Below are positions 46,701 to 55,516 of a stretch of 59,958 nucleotides of DNA, one piece after another. The position numbers were made by a program, and so were the translations under genes. The notes beneath the pieces were generated by a model. It was not told the DNA's origin. It ran no database searches and saw only the letters and a list, made by a program, of their open reading frames with translations. Every line of letters starts with the position of its first letter. The stretch's first letter is position 1. This DNA is from a virus, in the IMG/VR virus record IMGVR_UViG_3300033996_002205, positions 1 to 59,958 of that record. One strand, given 5' to 3'.

Positions 46701-49700
46701 TTTTGTATTAGAATTTTCAATTGAAACAAATTCCTTTTTAAAATCTTTATCTGAGTAAATTTTAAAGTTGTATCCAGACAGAGAAGAATCTGATAAATCA
46801 AAAATTAAATTATTATTTTTGATTTGATTTATTTTTGGATTAATTAAACTAATTTCGTGAATTCCACTTCCCTGAGTGGTTAATTTCAATGTTTCAGGTG
46901 GATTAACCACTGAATCGTAATATGTTTCACATAATTTGATATTATCATTATCTACTTTGTATATAAAATAGCAACCAGTTGTTATTCCTGAAGGTATAGA
47001 ACCAAGTGTATTAAAAATAATTTTATCGCCAGTATTTAAACTATGAGAATTTAATAGAATAGTATCAGATGTTGTGTTTATTCCCGAAGAACTAAATTGA
47101 GTAGGATTGATAATTATTTTCTGAATCAGAGGATCAAGTTTAATCTTTACTGATGTTGAGGTTCCAATACCAACATTTAAATTTGGATTTACTCTTAAAG
47201 ATATTTTGTCACCAATCTGTAAGTTATGAGATGTTGAAACAGATACTACAGATTTTATTTTGCTGATATCTACTTTAATTTGATTTAAATCTGATTCTAT
47301 AGAATATTGATAACTATCATGACCAGAATTCCACGTAGTATTTCTAAAGAATAAACCAGAACTATTTGTCGTTAATCCTACATTAGTGACAATACCAATA
47401 TAATCTAATGACTTATTGATAACATACAATACTTCAGAACTTCCACTTAGAATATTGAAAGATAGACTTGTAGGAGTTTCAGATACAGCAATAGAATCTC
47501 CACCAGTTGGTTTTTTGAATATTACTTTTTGACCTGTTTTGAAGCGGTGATTTGGTATAAAAATACTTTGTGTCGGTATAAATTCTGAATAAGATGTAAT
47601 TCCAATGTTATAATTAACATTTGTTCCTACACCAACTATTGTACCAATGCCAACAGATTTTGTTGGATTAAAAAATACTTTTGAATTTACTGTAGAATCA
47701 AAATATTCTGTTAATTTGTTTATTGTAAATGTATCCGGGAGAAAGTATATTGAAGATGATTGAGTGTGTATTCCGCCACTAGTTTCCCTACTTACTCTTA
47801 TAACTCCATAGTTGTTGTAAATATTTAAAATTGAAAATAGTTCATTGTTGATTTTAAAACTACTTCCTACAGAAATATTTTCAGGAATAGATGTTAAATA
47901 AATGTCAGTAACTATTCCAGTAAGTGAATATGCAGGTATTTCCTTTTCTAATTTAGCGAAATAAGAAGTTACTCCAATTTGATATGATCCATCTAAAACA
48001 GAAACCTGAGTTGATACTCCTGATATATTGATAATATCTTTATTCGATAGATTATGATATGGGTAAATGTGTACATTTATGGAATTACCATTTTCCCAAG
48101 TTACTACTGAATCATTGTAATAATCTACAGTTGTCTCGATTTGTTCAATTTCTTTTCCGGTTATTTCGGAAACTTTTGCTAAAATTCCCCCACCACTATC
48201 ATTGGATTCGAAATTTATTTGATCTCCTACTTTATAGTCAGAACCAGAATTTAAAATTTTCAATTCTGAAACACTACCATATGAAACGGATTCAATTAAA
48301 GTTTTTTGCTCAATGATTTCATTTGATTCTACAATAAAATCATTATCGGCATATTCTTCTTTGACTTTATATGGAGTAGTATTTCTAATTAAATTTGAAC
48401 TATTGAAACTAAAAGATTGATCTAAGTTTGAATTTTCATTCAAATTCATAGATCTGTATTTGTTTCCAATAAAATATGGAAATTTACCAATATTGTTACC
48501 ATCATTATTGGATTCAATAGTTGTGAAATAAGCATATGTTCCATTTGGAAAATCTTTAGTCTTACCAAATCTTCCATTATATTCATCTAAATCACCTGCA
48601 TTAGTAAATGCATAATCTTCTACAAAATATCCTTCTGGGAAATTTGGTCTATTTTCAACAGTTACTTTAGAATATCCAGAACTTAATACTTTAACTGATG
48701 AAGATGAATATGGGTCAGAATAACCATAAGGCCCATAAATTGGATTTCCATCATATGCCCATCCAATAATATCCGAATGTGTTGAGGCATTTCCGGCATC
48801 TTTAATATGTGTGGTATATCCTACAATTGCATATTTGAGATTATTCTCAGTTTCTACTAAAATTTCACTAGCAGGATCTCTATATAATGCATTTTGAATA
48901 CCATACTTATAAGAATTATTTAATGTTAATGATCTTATATTTGGTTGAAGTTTTGCATTTTGACCTGCAGAAATTGCAATTATAGAGGTAGTATTCTCAT
49001 CATATCCTGCCCCAGAGTTAATAACTATAATGCTTGAAATTTTATTATTTGTAACTACTGGTCTTAATGATGCACCAACTCCATTACCCAAAACAAGTAA
49101 ATCTGGAGTTGAGTAATATTCAAAACCTCCATATAGAACTTGAACTGATGTAATTCTTCCATTTATAATAACTGGTTTTAATTCTGCTTCTCTTCCATTT
49201 TTAATAGTAATTTGAGGTCTTTGGTGATTATTTAAAATAAGAGATCCGTAATCTGATCCTTTTTCATAGATATAAACATCTTCAATAGATCCTCTAATTA
49301 ATGGAACTGCATTAATTAAACCTCTGACTTGAGTACTCCCAAGACCAACAGAAGTATAATCAACTGATAAGATAATTTTTGGGTAACTAAAAAACTGATA
49401 TCCCGAACCAGTAGATGAAAATTTTACATAATTTTTTCTAGTAAAATTGGAATTATCAGTTCCACCTATTCCAATATCACAAATCCTAAAATTATCAGAA
49501 TTTAGTTTTAGAACTTTATATGAATTTGATGTTGTTAATCCAGAAATATTGGAAGTTTGATATTCATATGAGACTACTTCTCCATCAGAAAACCCATGAT
49601 TTTTAAAATTTATAGTATGATCAAAAGTTGAAATTCCAGATGGAGATACTCTAATTTTTCTATTTGAATAACCACTTCCTTCGGAAATAACTTGTATATC

Positions 49701-52460
49701 AACTAATCTATTTTTTACTTCAGTTTTGAACTTATGAGTTCCAGAATTTCCAATAGTAGTGAATCCTACAGTATTGATTCCTGATGAATAGTCTGAAAAA
49801 TTTTGATATAGTCGAATTGTTTTATCATTAATTACTTCTGTATAATAAATTGCATTTTTTACTAATGTTTTACCTTGATCCAAATTAGAACCCTTAAAAG
49901 TTCCTATTCCAATAGAATTAAAGTTGTTGTTATTATAAACAAGTGGTTGTCCATTAATTAGATTGTGATTTTCTTTGAATGCTATAACTTCATCTACAGA
50001 ATCTATTCCACCACCATTTAAAATAGATCTAGCATCAAATTCAATTTCTCTCGCATACTTTTCAAAAATTGGTTTAAATGAAGAATTTGATCCATTTCCA
50101 CCACTTAATTGTATTGATATATTTACATCAATATCAAATTCTTGAGGATCTACAAATATTTTTTTAACGGAACCAGTTATCACTGGATAAAGAACAGCAG
50201 ACCCTGTAGATATTGTTAAGACTGGTGGATTTATTACATCATAATTATTTCCACCACTTAAAACGTCTACATTTTCTAAAGGTCCATAATAAATTTTATC
50301 ATTTGTTTTATAATTGTATATTTCAACTCCATTTTTTAACATTCCAATTGATCCTGGAATTGTTTCGTAAATTTTATTATCTGAAGTTTTTCTATCTAAT
50401 GGAAACTTTTTTAGTAATTTTTGTGGAGAAATAGTTTTAGATTTTTGAGAATAAAGTATAACCTTATGATTTCCTACGATTGAACCATTCGAAAATTGTC
50501 CAAATGTTACAAAATCACTACTACCAATTGTAGAGGAACTTAAATGAAGTTTAATTGATTTTTTGTCCGATAAAACCTCCACAAAATAAGGACCTTCCAC
50601 CAAACCTACAATTGTGGAATTTTCATCTGTGTAGTATAATACCTTATCTCCGGTTATGAATGAAATTACATCATTAAACTCAATGATACTATACTCATCA
50701 TCGTCATTCTTTCCACTCAGTTTGGTTATAGTATATTCAAATACATTTTTTTGTATTTGATAGGATGGTAAAGAATTAGATGCAACATACATATATGCAT
50801 CATTTTCATTGTATACATTTTGAATATCGGATGTAATCTTATCATTTCCAAATTCGATTGGAACTATTGGCGAATTTGCCTTTTTAAGTATTCTTCTAAT
50901 ATCATAATTTCCAGATAAATTAATATTCTGATTTATTGTAATTTGATTGGCGTTAAGATCAATACCAGTAATAATTGCAGTAGAAATTACATTTTCAGTA
51001 TTTCTATCAAGTATTTCAATTGTGTCACCAACTGAAATACTTACAGAATCTATTTTTGATTTTATAGTAATTGTAAATCCAGAAAAATTATCTACTTGAT
51101 ATCTTGAACTTGTATTGTAAATCCAACTATTTGCAAAAATTTGCTTATTACTTTTTCCTTGCGAAATAATCTCACCTAAATTTTGAGGATATATTTCATC
51201 TCCTTCAATAAAATTGTAAGAATTATCACTTACAAAAATATCAGATATAACTCCAGTGATTATAAATTCTACTTTTTTTTCTAAATCGCCATTTTCATAT
51301 CCATAATAAGTTTCATTTGAAATCAATAAAGATTTTTTGAGTACATTGACTGATTCATTAGAATTAATATAACAACCTAAAAATTGGTTGATTGTTTTTC
51401 TGGAATAAAATACCTCATAGTCCTCATAAAAAAAACTTCCAGATTCCGCAAATCCAATTGTAGAATCTACTGTAACTACTCCAGTTTTAGTAGAAGATAA
51501 TATTACATTATCAATTACTTTTGTATTTGGAGTGACTGAAAACGTGCCAGTAATATTTGGATAACTATCATCATATCCAACAAAAAAGTTAAGTTTATAG
51601 TATGTCTTACTTTTTCTTGTGATTGTTTCTACTTCAGAAACTGAAGCACTGGTTCCCTCATCGGTAGATTTTTTAATTGTTTGTCCAGTTAATTTAGTTG
51701 GGTCTCCGGAAATTGCTTTAATTACTGCTACATTTCTTCTTATATAATCTGAATCGGATGACTTAATTAAAAATTGTTCTAGGTTAATTATTTTTGGAGT
51801 TTCTCCAAAAAGAACATTAAATAATATTCTAAAAGATTCTGGAGTTCCTTTTGTTTCATACAAACTCTTTGATTCTTTTATAAAATTGCCTACATTTAAA
51901 TTTTCATTGAAATTTAATTCTTCTAATCCTGGAGTTAAAGTAAATTTAATTTTTTTATAAAATTCTTTTAAAAATAAGGAACTAAGATTTTCTACCTTTG
52001 ATTCAAAATTATGAGGTTCTGATACTGATTCGCTAAAAACCAATTCTTCATATTGCAAATTCTTATGATAATTTGTAATTCCACTAAATCCACGAATGCA
52101 ACCAGTAAAGGTATTCGTAGTTATTCCAGTATAAGTAATAATTTCATCATCTATTTTCAACAACCCATATTTCGAAGGGAATCCTTTGGTTGAATTAACG
52201 ACAATATTTGTAGAAGATGAAGAAATACCAGATGTTAAACTCGTAAATCCTACAATAACTTCTGGAAGTAAATTATCTAATTTTAAATATTGATCTAAAT
52301 TTTCAACAATATCAATTGGGCCACCTTGATATTCTTGTGAAATATAATATTGCTTTAGAAATTCCGCTGCTTTTGGATTTTCATCTAAAATAAATTCTGG
52401 AATCTGACTATCAATAATTTGTTGAATTTTAACTCTAGAATCAAATTTTGAATTTACCAT
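40752..52460 (-). CDS. 7: Giant baseplate wedge protein, gp7-like
   Basis: A 3902-aa single frame of 11.7 kb between gp6 and gp8, the T4 gp7 position (T4 gp7: 1032 aa). The N-terminal 220 residues (DSQIPEFILDENPKAAEFLK, QYYISQEYQGGPID, FKESKSLYETKGTPESFRIL-like ETKGTPESFRILFNVLFGE) are typical of cyanophage gp7-like proteins. The rest is a long series of beta-rich modules: GxGY repeats, KVDNEY-type turns and a YHYH-like domain at about 1215-1345 (IGWAYDGNPIYGPYGYSD, DLDEYNGRFGKTKDFPNGTY). No break or frameshift is seen. It probably forms extended arms of the baseplate. Assignment rests on position and the N-terminus. Confidence 0.85.
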   Translation of the reverse strand: MVNSKFDSRVKIQQIIDSQIPEFILDENPKAAEFLKQYYISQEYQGGPIDIVENLDQYLKLDNLLPEVIVGFTSLTSGISSSSTNIVVNSTKGFPSKYGLLKIDDEIITYTGITTNTFTGCIRGFSGITNYHKNLQYEELVFSESVSEPHNFESKVENLSSLFLKEFYKKIKFTLTPGLEELNFNENLNVGNFIKESKSLYETKGTPESFRILFNVLFGETPKIINLEQFLIKSSDSDYIRRNVAVIKAISGDPTKLTGQTIKKSTDEGTSASVSEVETITRKSKTYYKLNFFVGYDDSYPNITGTFSVTPNTKVIDNVILSSTKTGVVTVDSTIGFAESGSFFYEDYEVFYSRKTINQFLGCYINSNESVNVLKKSLLISNETYYGYENGDLEKKVEFIITGVISDIFVSDNSYNFIEGDEIYPQNLGEIISQGKSNKQIFANSWIYNTSSRYQVDNFSGFTITIKSKIDSVSISVGDTIEILDRNTENVISTAIITGIDLNANQITINQNINLSGNYDIRRILKKANSPIVPIEFGNDKITSDIQNVYNENDAYMYVASNSLPSYQIQKNVFEYTITKLSGKNDDDEYSIIEFNDVISFITGDKVLYYTDENSTIVGLVEGPYFVEVLSDKKSIKLHLSSSTIGSSDFVTFGQFSNGSIVGNHKVILYSQKSKTISPQKLLKKFPLDRKTSDNKIYETIPGSIGMLKNGVEIYNYKTNDKIYYGPLENVDVLSGGNNYDVINPPVLTISTGSAVLYPVITGSVKKIFVDPQEFDIDVNISIQLSGGNGSNSSFKPIFEKYAREIEFDARSILNGGGIDSVDEVIAFKENHNLINGQPLVYNNNNFNSIGIGTFKGSNLDQGKTLVKNAIYYTEVINDKTIRLYQNFSDYSSGINTVGFTTIGNSGTHKFKTEVKNRLVDIQVISEGSGYSNRKIRVSPSGISTFDHTINFKNHGFSDGEVVSYEYQTSNISGLTTSNSYKVLKLNSDNFRICDIGIGGTDNSNFTRKNYVKFSSTGSGYQFFSYPKIILSVDYTSVGLGSTQVRGLINAVPLIRGSIEDVYIYEKGSDYGSLILNNHQRPQITIKNGREAELKPVIINGRITSVQVLYGGFEYYSTPDLLVLGNGVGASLRPVVTNNKISSIIVINSGAGYDENTTSIIAISAGQNAKLQPNIRSLTLNNSYKYGIQNALYRDPASEILVETENNLKYAIVGYTTHIKDAGNASTHSDIIGWAYDGNPIYGPYGYSDPYSSSSVKVLSSGYSKVTVENRPNFPEGYFVEDYAFTNAGDLDEYNGRFGKTKDFPNGTYAYFTTIESNNDGNNIGKFPYFIGNKYRSMNLNENSNLDQSFSFNSSNLIRNTTPYKVKEEYADNDFIVESNEIIEQKTLIESVSYGSVSELKILNSGSDYKVGDQINFESNDSGGGILAKVSEITGKEIEQIETTVDYYNDSVVTWENGNSINVHIYPYHNLSNKDIINISGVSTQVSVLDGSYQIGVTSYFAKLEKEIPAYSLTGIVTDIYLTSIPENISVGSSFKINNELFSILNIYNNYGVIRVSRETSGGIHTQSSSIYFLPDTFTINKLTEYFDSTVNSKVFFNPTKSVGIGTIVGVGTNVNYNIGITSYSEFIPTQSIFIPNHRFKTGQKVIFKKPTGGDSIAVSETPTSLSFNILSGSSEVLYVINKSLDYIGIVTNVGLTTNSSGLFFRNTTWNSGHDSYQYSIESDLNQIKVDISKIKSVVSVSTSHNLQIGDKISLRVNPNLNVGIGTSTSVKIKLDPLIQKIIINPTQFSSSGINTTSDTILLNSHSLNTGDKIIFNTLGSIPSGITTGCYFIYKVDNDNIKLCETYYDSVVNPPETLKLTTQGSGIHEISLINPKINQIKNNNLIFDLSDSSLSGYNFKIYSDKDFKKEFVSIENSNTKVVSGVGTVGVSTNASLTINYKDFVPEKIYYNLEKSGYISTADSEVNNYSEILFTDSLYYGTYNVSGIGTTTFTISLKNTPEKLNYYQSECDILKYNTTSKTSTGGISKINLLSGGYGYKSLPDFIGSNSLNGKGAFIIPYSNTIGKITKSRIINEGFEYSSDKTLRPTAAIPQVAYIASSNTIDTIDVLSGGKNYISPPDLILIDSSTEESINSGFLKAKLNGSSIGSVDIEIPPKGLPINPVTIKSINNTNGITIDKVQSSSSGIVTCFITTPLLGFSIQPFQPGDRIFVEGIEKTNSSGDGFNSPDHGYNFFEVKNYYALNPDKVEFDISDFTNNPGVAKTIQESNASIVNYKNYPEFKVIQKFSPFSIGEQLSSDNGFGFISRNLKVVDCRENVIRVVGSYSLSIGEKIRGLQSDNVAVIDSLSSTNGIYNTNSFNLQNFGWENDTGKLSYDTQVTPDNDYYQNLSYTVKSTKTWEEISSPVYDLLHTSGTKNFSDTQFIENAQSGIGTVESILSLVSMFVEENRVDTINNFDLVVDVDVIGNKSKFIKFEKVRLSDYILCKTNRVLQIDDISNEFSSSNDEIENVANILPLNSESGYNRFLVQVKNILSNEIQFNEIITLNDNENIFTLSVSEIVSNSTLANISGYVTEDNNFYLKFDPSDPYNSNYNIKILRDTFTSKTAIGSTENLNCVDLIAQNKVVASGITTSIISLDSSKYSSIYSNIHILNTNSSNMNYVQIYLVHDGTDTYISEYYFDDESYESYGFIGSFGASLNGGILSLNYTNTENENIIVRSKNIGFGSTSLGTDFYRFKLPGQIDGNERTVVFESNYNNVSSGSTSIFVLDKNLFNSVKSTVKIGVGQTSSLHQIMTVYDGSDIFITQYPFLSVGSTTGIGSFGATVDSTNIILNFYPDPLISEEKEIISFNECFYSDLDLVNLPPDLVYSPIRQSVSASKFYGKNSPFIDKLDFESYSNDIPIFMKTFDPITTIDISTGICTIPNHFFNTGERLIYNPKSTFIGIGTSAIGIGATENYVGIVTTLLPEVLYAIRIDSNTFRLATKKEYADQGIGVSFTSFGTGNAHELEMFKKNEKSLITINNLVQYPVTYSNVTHTLSGNDGQISAASTIFSLSGISSINPNDLLKVDNEYMKVTNVGLGTTNAGPITFSGDVPLVEVTRAFLGSSSGIHTDTSNVDIHRGSYNIFGNKIYFTEPPRGNQLDLIGPDESNLPRERATFTGRVFLRQDYTSNQIYDDISNQFTGIGQTFILTSQGINTVGLGTSGGNGIVFINNIFQSPTTLNNSNNNYIIEEDTAVGISSILFTGVSSNSGLFISDYDINMNQLPRGGIIVSLGSTPGLGYAPLVGSSVTAVIGVGGSIVSVGLGTMDIIGSGYNGVVSVAVTEYGHSGSVANIIASVGAGGTLSFNIIDGGSGYSEPMINISSPSYENLPIIGVSRIGIGTTTDTGTGLLLNVEVGASSTTGIGSTLFEVTNFKIVRNGYSFRRGDVFKPIGLVTALGLSEPISEFELTVLDTFTDSFAAWQFGELDYIDSVKNYQDGIRTRFPLYYNSDLLSFEVDSGVNDSQLIDLASVLLIFINGIPQEPNISYEFSGGTSFTFTTAPKPEDNISIFFYRGTRDQDSLLFNITETIKVGDTVQIYSNNKNINNTITQNKRIVSNISGSDKIQTETYTYQGIDSVNKKPLYWTKQKIDLEINGDIVYKSRESIEPQIYPTASIIKNFNPSDGEIFVDSASLFNYERQTSDQFDCIIFSNNNVGIATTNFSTQYEKITDINMSGLRGFDASITGIGTTSGIGAPLAIKFQINIPSVNSVNQYGDISDLQVGYPIYISNTIVGSGVTSINTNDSDVLAISTSHLNNIYFVHAFDSVTGIITCNIHSNTSIVGVATTGSLNYPVGKISWGKLSGFTRSSSPISIAITGAVSSIGISTEGYGAGLSTYPFIQRRNIGFNDNGSIIKDNLLNSADF

Positions 52461-52461
52461 A

Positions 52462-54408
52462 TTACGACCTCTTTAGATCCCCATTTGAATAACTTGAACT
52501 GTAATAATCATTAGAAGAGAATAAAACTCCAGACATATCTTCACCAGAAGACATAATATCTTTAATCATATTTATTTTACTTTTTGAAACATCAAATGAT
52601 AGATATAGATCTTTTAATCCAACAATATCATTTGATTCTGGAAAAGCTTGTATTTCTATAATATCTTCATTAAGAACTGTAGAAGTAATCGTAATCGCAT
52701 TTAACTTTATTTCGCCAGTTTCATAATTTACTACTCCAGCAGACTGAACCGCAATTGATGTTTTAAAAATTGGTGTAGATTCAGAAGTTATTGATGTTAA
52801 CTTTTCTCTTATAATTGATATGTCTCCGAAGTTAGATACAGTTCCATCAGATTTTTTCCTAGGAGTATCAGTAAAATAAACCATATCAGGTTCATTTGCA
52901 ATCTTAAATCCCGTAGATTTAATATTTTTACCTTCAGGATTTACATGAAACTTATTTCCATAACAAATTTCATACTGAGTTTGGGCATTAATTTTTACTT
53001 TTAAATCTCTTCTGATTCTTACCTTTGTAATATTTGATGTAATTGATAAATCAGTATTATCAATTATCTGTAAAACTTTACTATATTTGAATCTTCCACC
53101 AAATGAATTCAAATTAGTTGATTGTGAATATTCATTTAAGGATTTGATTACTTTAGTTTTTAAATCTTCTATACTTGAAATCTTCGAATAATTATAATAT
53201 ACTGATGAATCAATTTCAACATACAATATTTTAAGATCAATAATTTCTGGATTAATACCAATTACAGAATAATTTTTAAGTTTATCCTTTATTTGTTTTT
53301 TATCAAAATCCGAAACAAAGGTTCCATTTTTTGGTTTAATACTGATCAATACTTTTCCATATTGTGGAGGAATTAATTCTTCTCCACCTACAACTGATAT
53401 TGATTCAGTATTTGGATATATTTTTGATTTGATAATTGACTCATAATCTTTTACAGTAACAGCCCTATTTTGTGCTGAATAGAGTTTTGGTGCAAAATTT
53501 CGAATTGAATCAATATTTTCAATATCAGATCCATTCTGAGAATTTTGTAAAGTTGTAATTGTTACTACTGTATTATCATTTAAAATTGCAATATTATCAT
53601 CTTCATCTCGAAATGTTCCAGAAAAAGTAAAAGAACCTGCTCCATTTCCTTCTTTTCCGTCAGTAATGATATAAGTTACTGTAATAATCTCATTGTTCTG
53701 AAGTTTTTTTCCAAATATTCCATCACCAAAGATAATTTCGTATTTTTCATCTTTGATTTCTTGAATCAAATAAATTTCAGAATTTGAATCAATATTTAAA
53801 ATATCATCTACTTGTTTATATGATCTTCCGATTCCATTATCACTTATTCCCTTCACATAAACTCTTATAGTGGACGTATCAATATATGCGTTATCTAGTA
53901 TAAATTTTTGATCTATAGATCCATCAACTGTAAATTGCTTTTTTAAAAATGTTCCCTGTTTAATTGTAATATTTTTAAAGTTGGCAATATTGTTTTTAAC
54001 AGGAACAGTAACGTTGTCTGGTATTGAAAACACATAAGAAGTACCACTCACAGATCCAGTACATACCAATCCAGATTGTAAAGTTAAAGTTGTCGTTAAA
54101 ACCTTTGGTTGAGCACTAAAAGACACAACAGCACTTGCTGCCGTTCTGGATTTTGGAACATAACCAATATTTCTTGCCAAGGACACGACATTTTCTCTTA
54201 CAGTTGCAGAGTCTAGAAAAGACTCATTAACAACCATATTTGAATTAAATGCAGTAATATAAGTGTTATATGCTAATGTATCAATTAAAATTGAAAAATT
54301 AGAACCTTCAAAATCAAAGTCCGTGAAATTTGAATTCGCACGAAGATAATCTTTGATTGAGGTTTTTATCTGATCAAAATCTAAATTGGTAAATTTTGTA
54401 AAAGGCAT
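52462..54408 (-). CDS. 6: Baseplate wedge protein gp6
   Basis: A 648-aa protein matching T4 gp6 (660 aa). The N-terminal DFDFEGSNFSILIDTLAYNT and NMVVNESFLDSATVRENVVS then LARNIGYVPKS are the gp6/gpJ family signature, and VKDYESIIKSKIYPNTESIS marks the central domain. It forms the iris ring of the baseplate with gp7 and contacts gp25. It starts next to gp25 and ends next to the gp7-like gene. Confidence 0.96.
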   Translation of the reverse strand: MPFTKFTNLDFDQIKTSIKDYLRANSNFTDFDFEGSNFSILIDTLAYNTYITAFNSNMVVNESFLDSATVRENVVSLARNIGYVPKSRTAASAVVSFSAQPKVLTTTLTLQSGLVCTGSVSGTSYVFSIPDNVTVPVKNNIANFKNITIKQGTFLKKQFTVDGSIDQKFILDNAYIDTSTIRVYVKGISDNGIGRSYKQVDDILNIDSNSEIYLIQEIKDEKYEIIFGDGIFGKKLQNNEIITVTYIITDGKEGNGAGSFTFSGTFRDEDDNIAILNDNTVVTITTLQNSQNGSDIENIDSIRNFAPKLYSAQNRAVTVKDYESIIKSKIYPNTESISVVGGEELIPPQYGKVLISIKPKNGTFVSDFDKKQIKDKLKNYSVIGINPEIIDLKILYVEIDSSVYYNYSKISSIEDLKTKVIKSLNEYSQSTNLNSFGGRFKYSKVLQIIDNTDLSITSNITKVRIRRDLKVKINAQTQYEICYGNKFHVNPEGKNIKSTGFKIANEPDMVYFTDTPRKKSDGTVSNFGDISIIREKLTSITSESTPIFKTSIAVQSAGVVNYETGEIKLNAITITSTVLNEDIIEIQAFPESNDIVGLKDLYLSFDVSKSKINMIKDIMSSGEDMSGVLFSSNDYYSSSYSNGDLKRS

Positions 54409-54409
54409 T

Positions 54410-54811
54410 TTATCTTGTTGCCTCTAATATGAATGAAAATTGTTGAGATGGAATTTCTTGACCAATAATAACAAATTGAATAGTCACTTCAAATTCATTT
54501 GAATCTGGTTTGGGATCTACTTGAACGATTAAATCAGATACTCTCGGCTCATAATTTGTAACAACTTCTTTAATTTGATCTTGTATGATTGATGCTGATG
54601 CATAATCGACAAATTCAAACAAACTTGATCTTACATTTGAACCGAGAGAAGAATTAAAAAATCTTTCAGTACGAATTGTTTCAACTAAATTGCGAACGGA
54701 TCTTATAATCGCTCTTTCGTTATTAAGAATAGGCAGATCACGAGTCACAGGATGTGGTTCAAAGGATAAACTAATATCTCTAAAGGATCTAGATATCCTA
54801 GTTATTGCCAT
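54410..54811 (-). CDS. 25: Baseplate wedge protein gp25
   Basis: A 133-aa gpW/gp25-fold protein (T4: 132 aa). RSFRDISLSFEPHPVTRDLP, NERAIIRSVRNLVETIRTE and RFFNSSLGSNVRSSLFE are family hallmarks; the FEP/NxxA(I)xxSxxxLxxT pattern matches the EPR-type core of gp25. It primes sheath polymerisation on the baseplate. A CATAAATA late-promoter variant is 23 bases upstream. Confidence 0.96.
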   Translation of the reverse strand: MAITRISRSFRDISLSFEPHPVTRDLPILNNERAIIRSVRNLVETIRTERFFNSSLGSNVRSSLFEFVDYASASIIQDQIKEVVTNYEPRVSDLIVQVDPKPDSNEFEVTIQFVIIGQEIPSQQFSFILEATR

Positions 54812-54833
54812 TGTACATAGAAAATTCTTTATC

Positions 54834-54841
54834 TATTTATG
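54834..54841 (-). promoter_or_regulatory. Late-promoter variant CATAAATA for gp25
   Basis: CATAAATA on the minus strand, 23 bases before the gp25 ATG, straddling the stop region of the 80-aa gene. Confidence 0.65.
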
Positions 54842-54842
54842 C

Positions 54843-55085
54843 CTATTTCCAGGATGATCCGTATGTTGGTTCAGTTCCATAATTCCAATCATCATAATCT
54901 TCATCGTTTCTTATTTTTTCATGTAGATCAGTCTGTTTTTTGAGATTATGCTTCGGTGCAAGATCATGCATAACTTCTTGAATGACTCTCTTTGGTTTCA
55001 TTTCATCATAATCAGTGATCAATTTTTTAGTTCCCCACATCTCATACATGTAATTACTATCTCTATCGACTGGTAAATTAGACAT
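54843..55085 (-). CDS. 80-aa cyanophage hypothetical
   Basis: The start is set at ATG 55083-55085, which has AGGAGC eight bases upstream; a longer in-frame start at 55145 lacks any Shine-Dalgarno. The product begins MSNLPVDRDSNYMYEMWGTK and is charged and helical, ending DDWNYGTEPTYGSSWK. No known domain. It lies between speD and gp25 and has the look of a small virion-associated or accessory protein. Confidence 0.7.
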   Translation of the reverse strand: MSNLPVDRDSNYMYEMWGTKKLITDYDEMKPKRVIQEVMHDLAPKHNLKKQTDLHEKIRNDEDYDDWNYGTEPTYGSSWK

Positions 55086-55151
55086 TTTAGCTCCTGTTTT
55101 AAAGAATAAAACAGAACTTTTATAAAGGAGGTTGCTATCTCCCATAAGTAT

Positions 55152-55478
55152 TTAACGATCTAATTCTCTTAACTTATAATTATCTGAATTTAAGTATTTT
55201 AGTAGTTCTAATGCTATTAATTTTGGATTTCCTTCACCACAGGTATAAACATCAATCGCAATACATCCATTTTCGGGCCAAGTATGGCATGAAACATGAC
55301 TTTCTGAAAGGGCAATGACTATGGTACATCCCTGAGGAATAAAACAATGTTGGTAAATGTTGAGAATTGTCATTCCAGCACGATTTATACCATTTTCCAT
55401 AATTGCTTGGATGGCAATTCCGTCATTTAAAAGGTTAAAATCGACATTGTAAACCTCTAAAAGTAGATGTTTACCCAT
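55152..55478 (-). CDS. speD: S-adenosylmethionine decarboxylase proenzyme
   Basis: A 108-aa bacterial-type (SpeH/SpeD class 1B) enzyme that makes decarboxylated SAM for spermidine synthesis. It self-cleaves to a pyruvoyl enzyme. SESHVSCHTWPE holds the Glu59-Ser60 cleavage site and His65, and DVYTCG holds Cys80; the 5- and 20-residue spacings equal those of the Thermotoga enzyme (S63/H68/C83). Start at MGKHLLLEVYN; a TTG 15 bases upstream is ignored. AATAAATA at 55514-55521 may be a late-like promoter. A known cyanophage auxiliary metabolic gene. Confidence 0.95.
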   Translation of the reverse strand: MGKHLLLEVYNVDFNLLNDGIAIQAIMENGINRAGMTILNIYQHCFIPQGCTIVIALSESHVSCHTWPENGCIAIDVYTCGEGNPKLIALELLKYLNSDNYKLRELDR

Positions 55479-55516
55479 CGAAAACTGTTTCAATTTACTT
55501 TTTGCGAAAAATTTAT

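Noticed and set aside
54843-55145. 100-aa version of the 80-aa protein
   Set aside because: The upstream ATG at 55145 has no ribosome-binding site, while the internal ATG at 55085 has AGGAGC at ideal distance.
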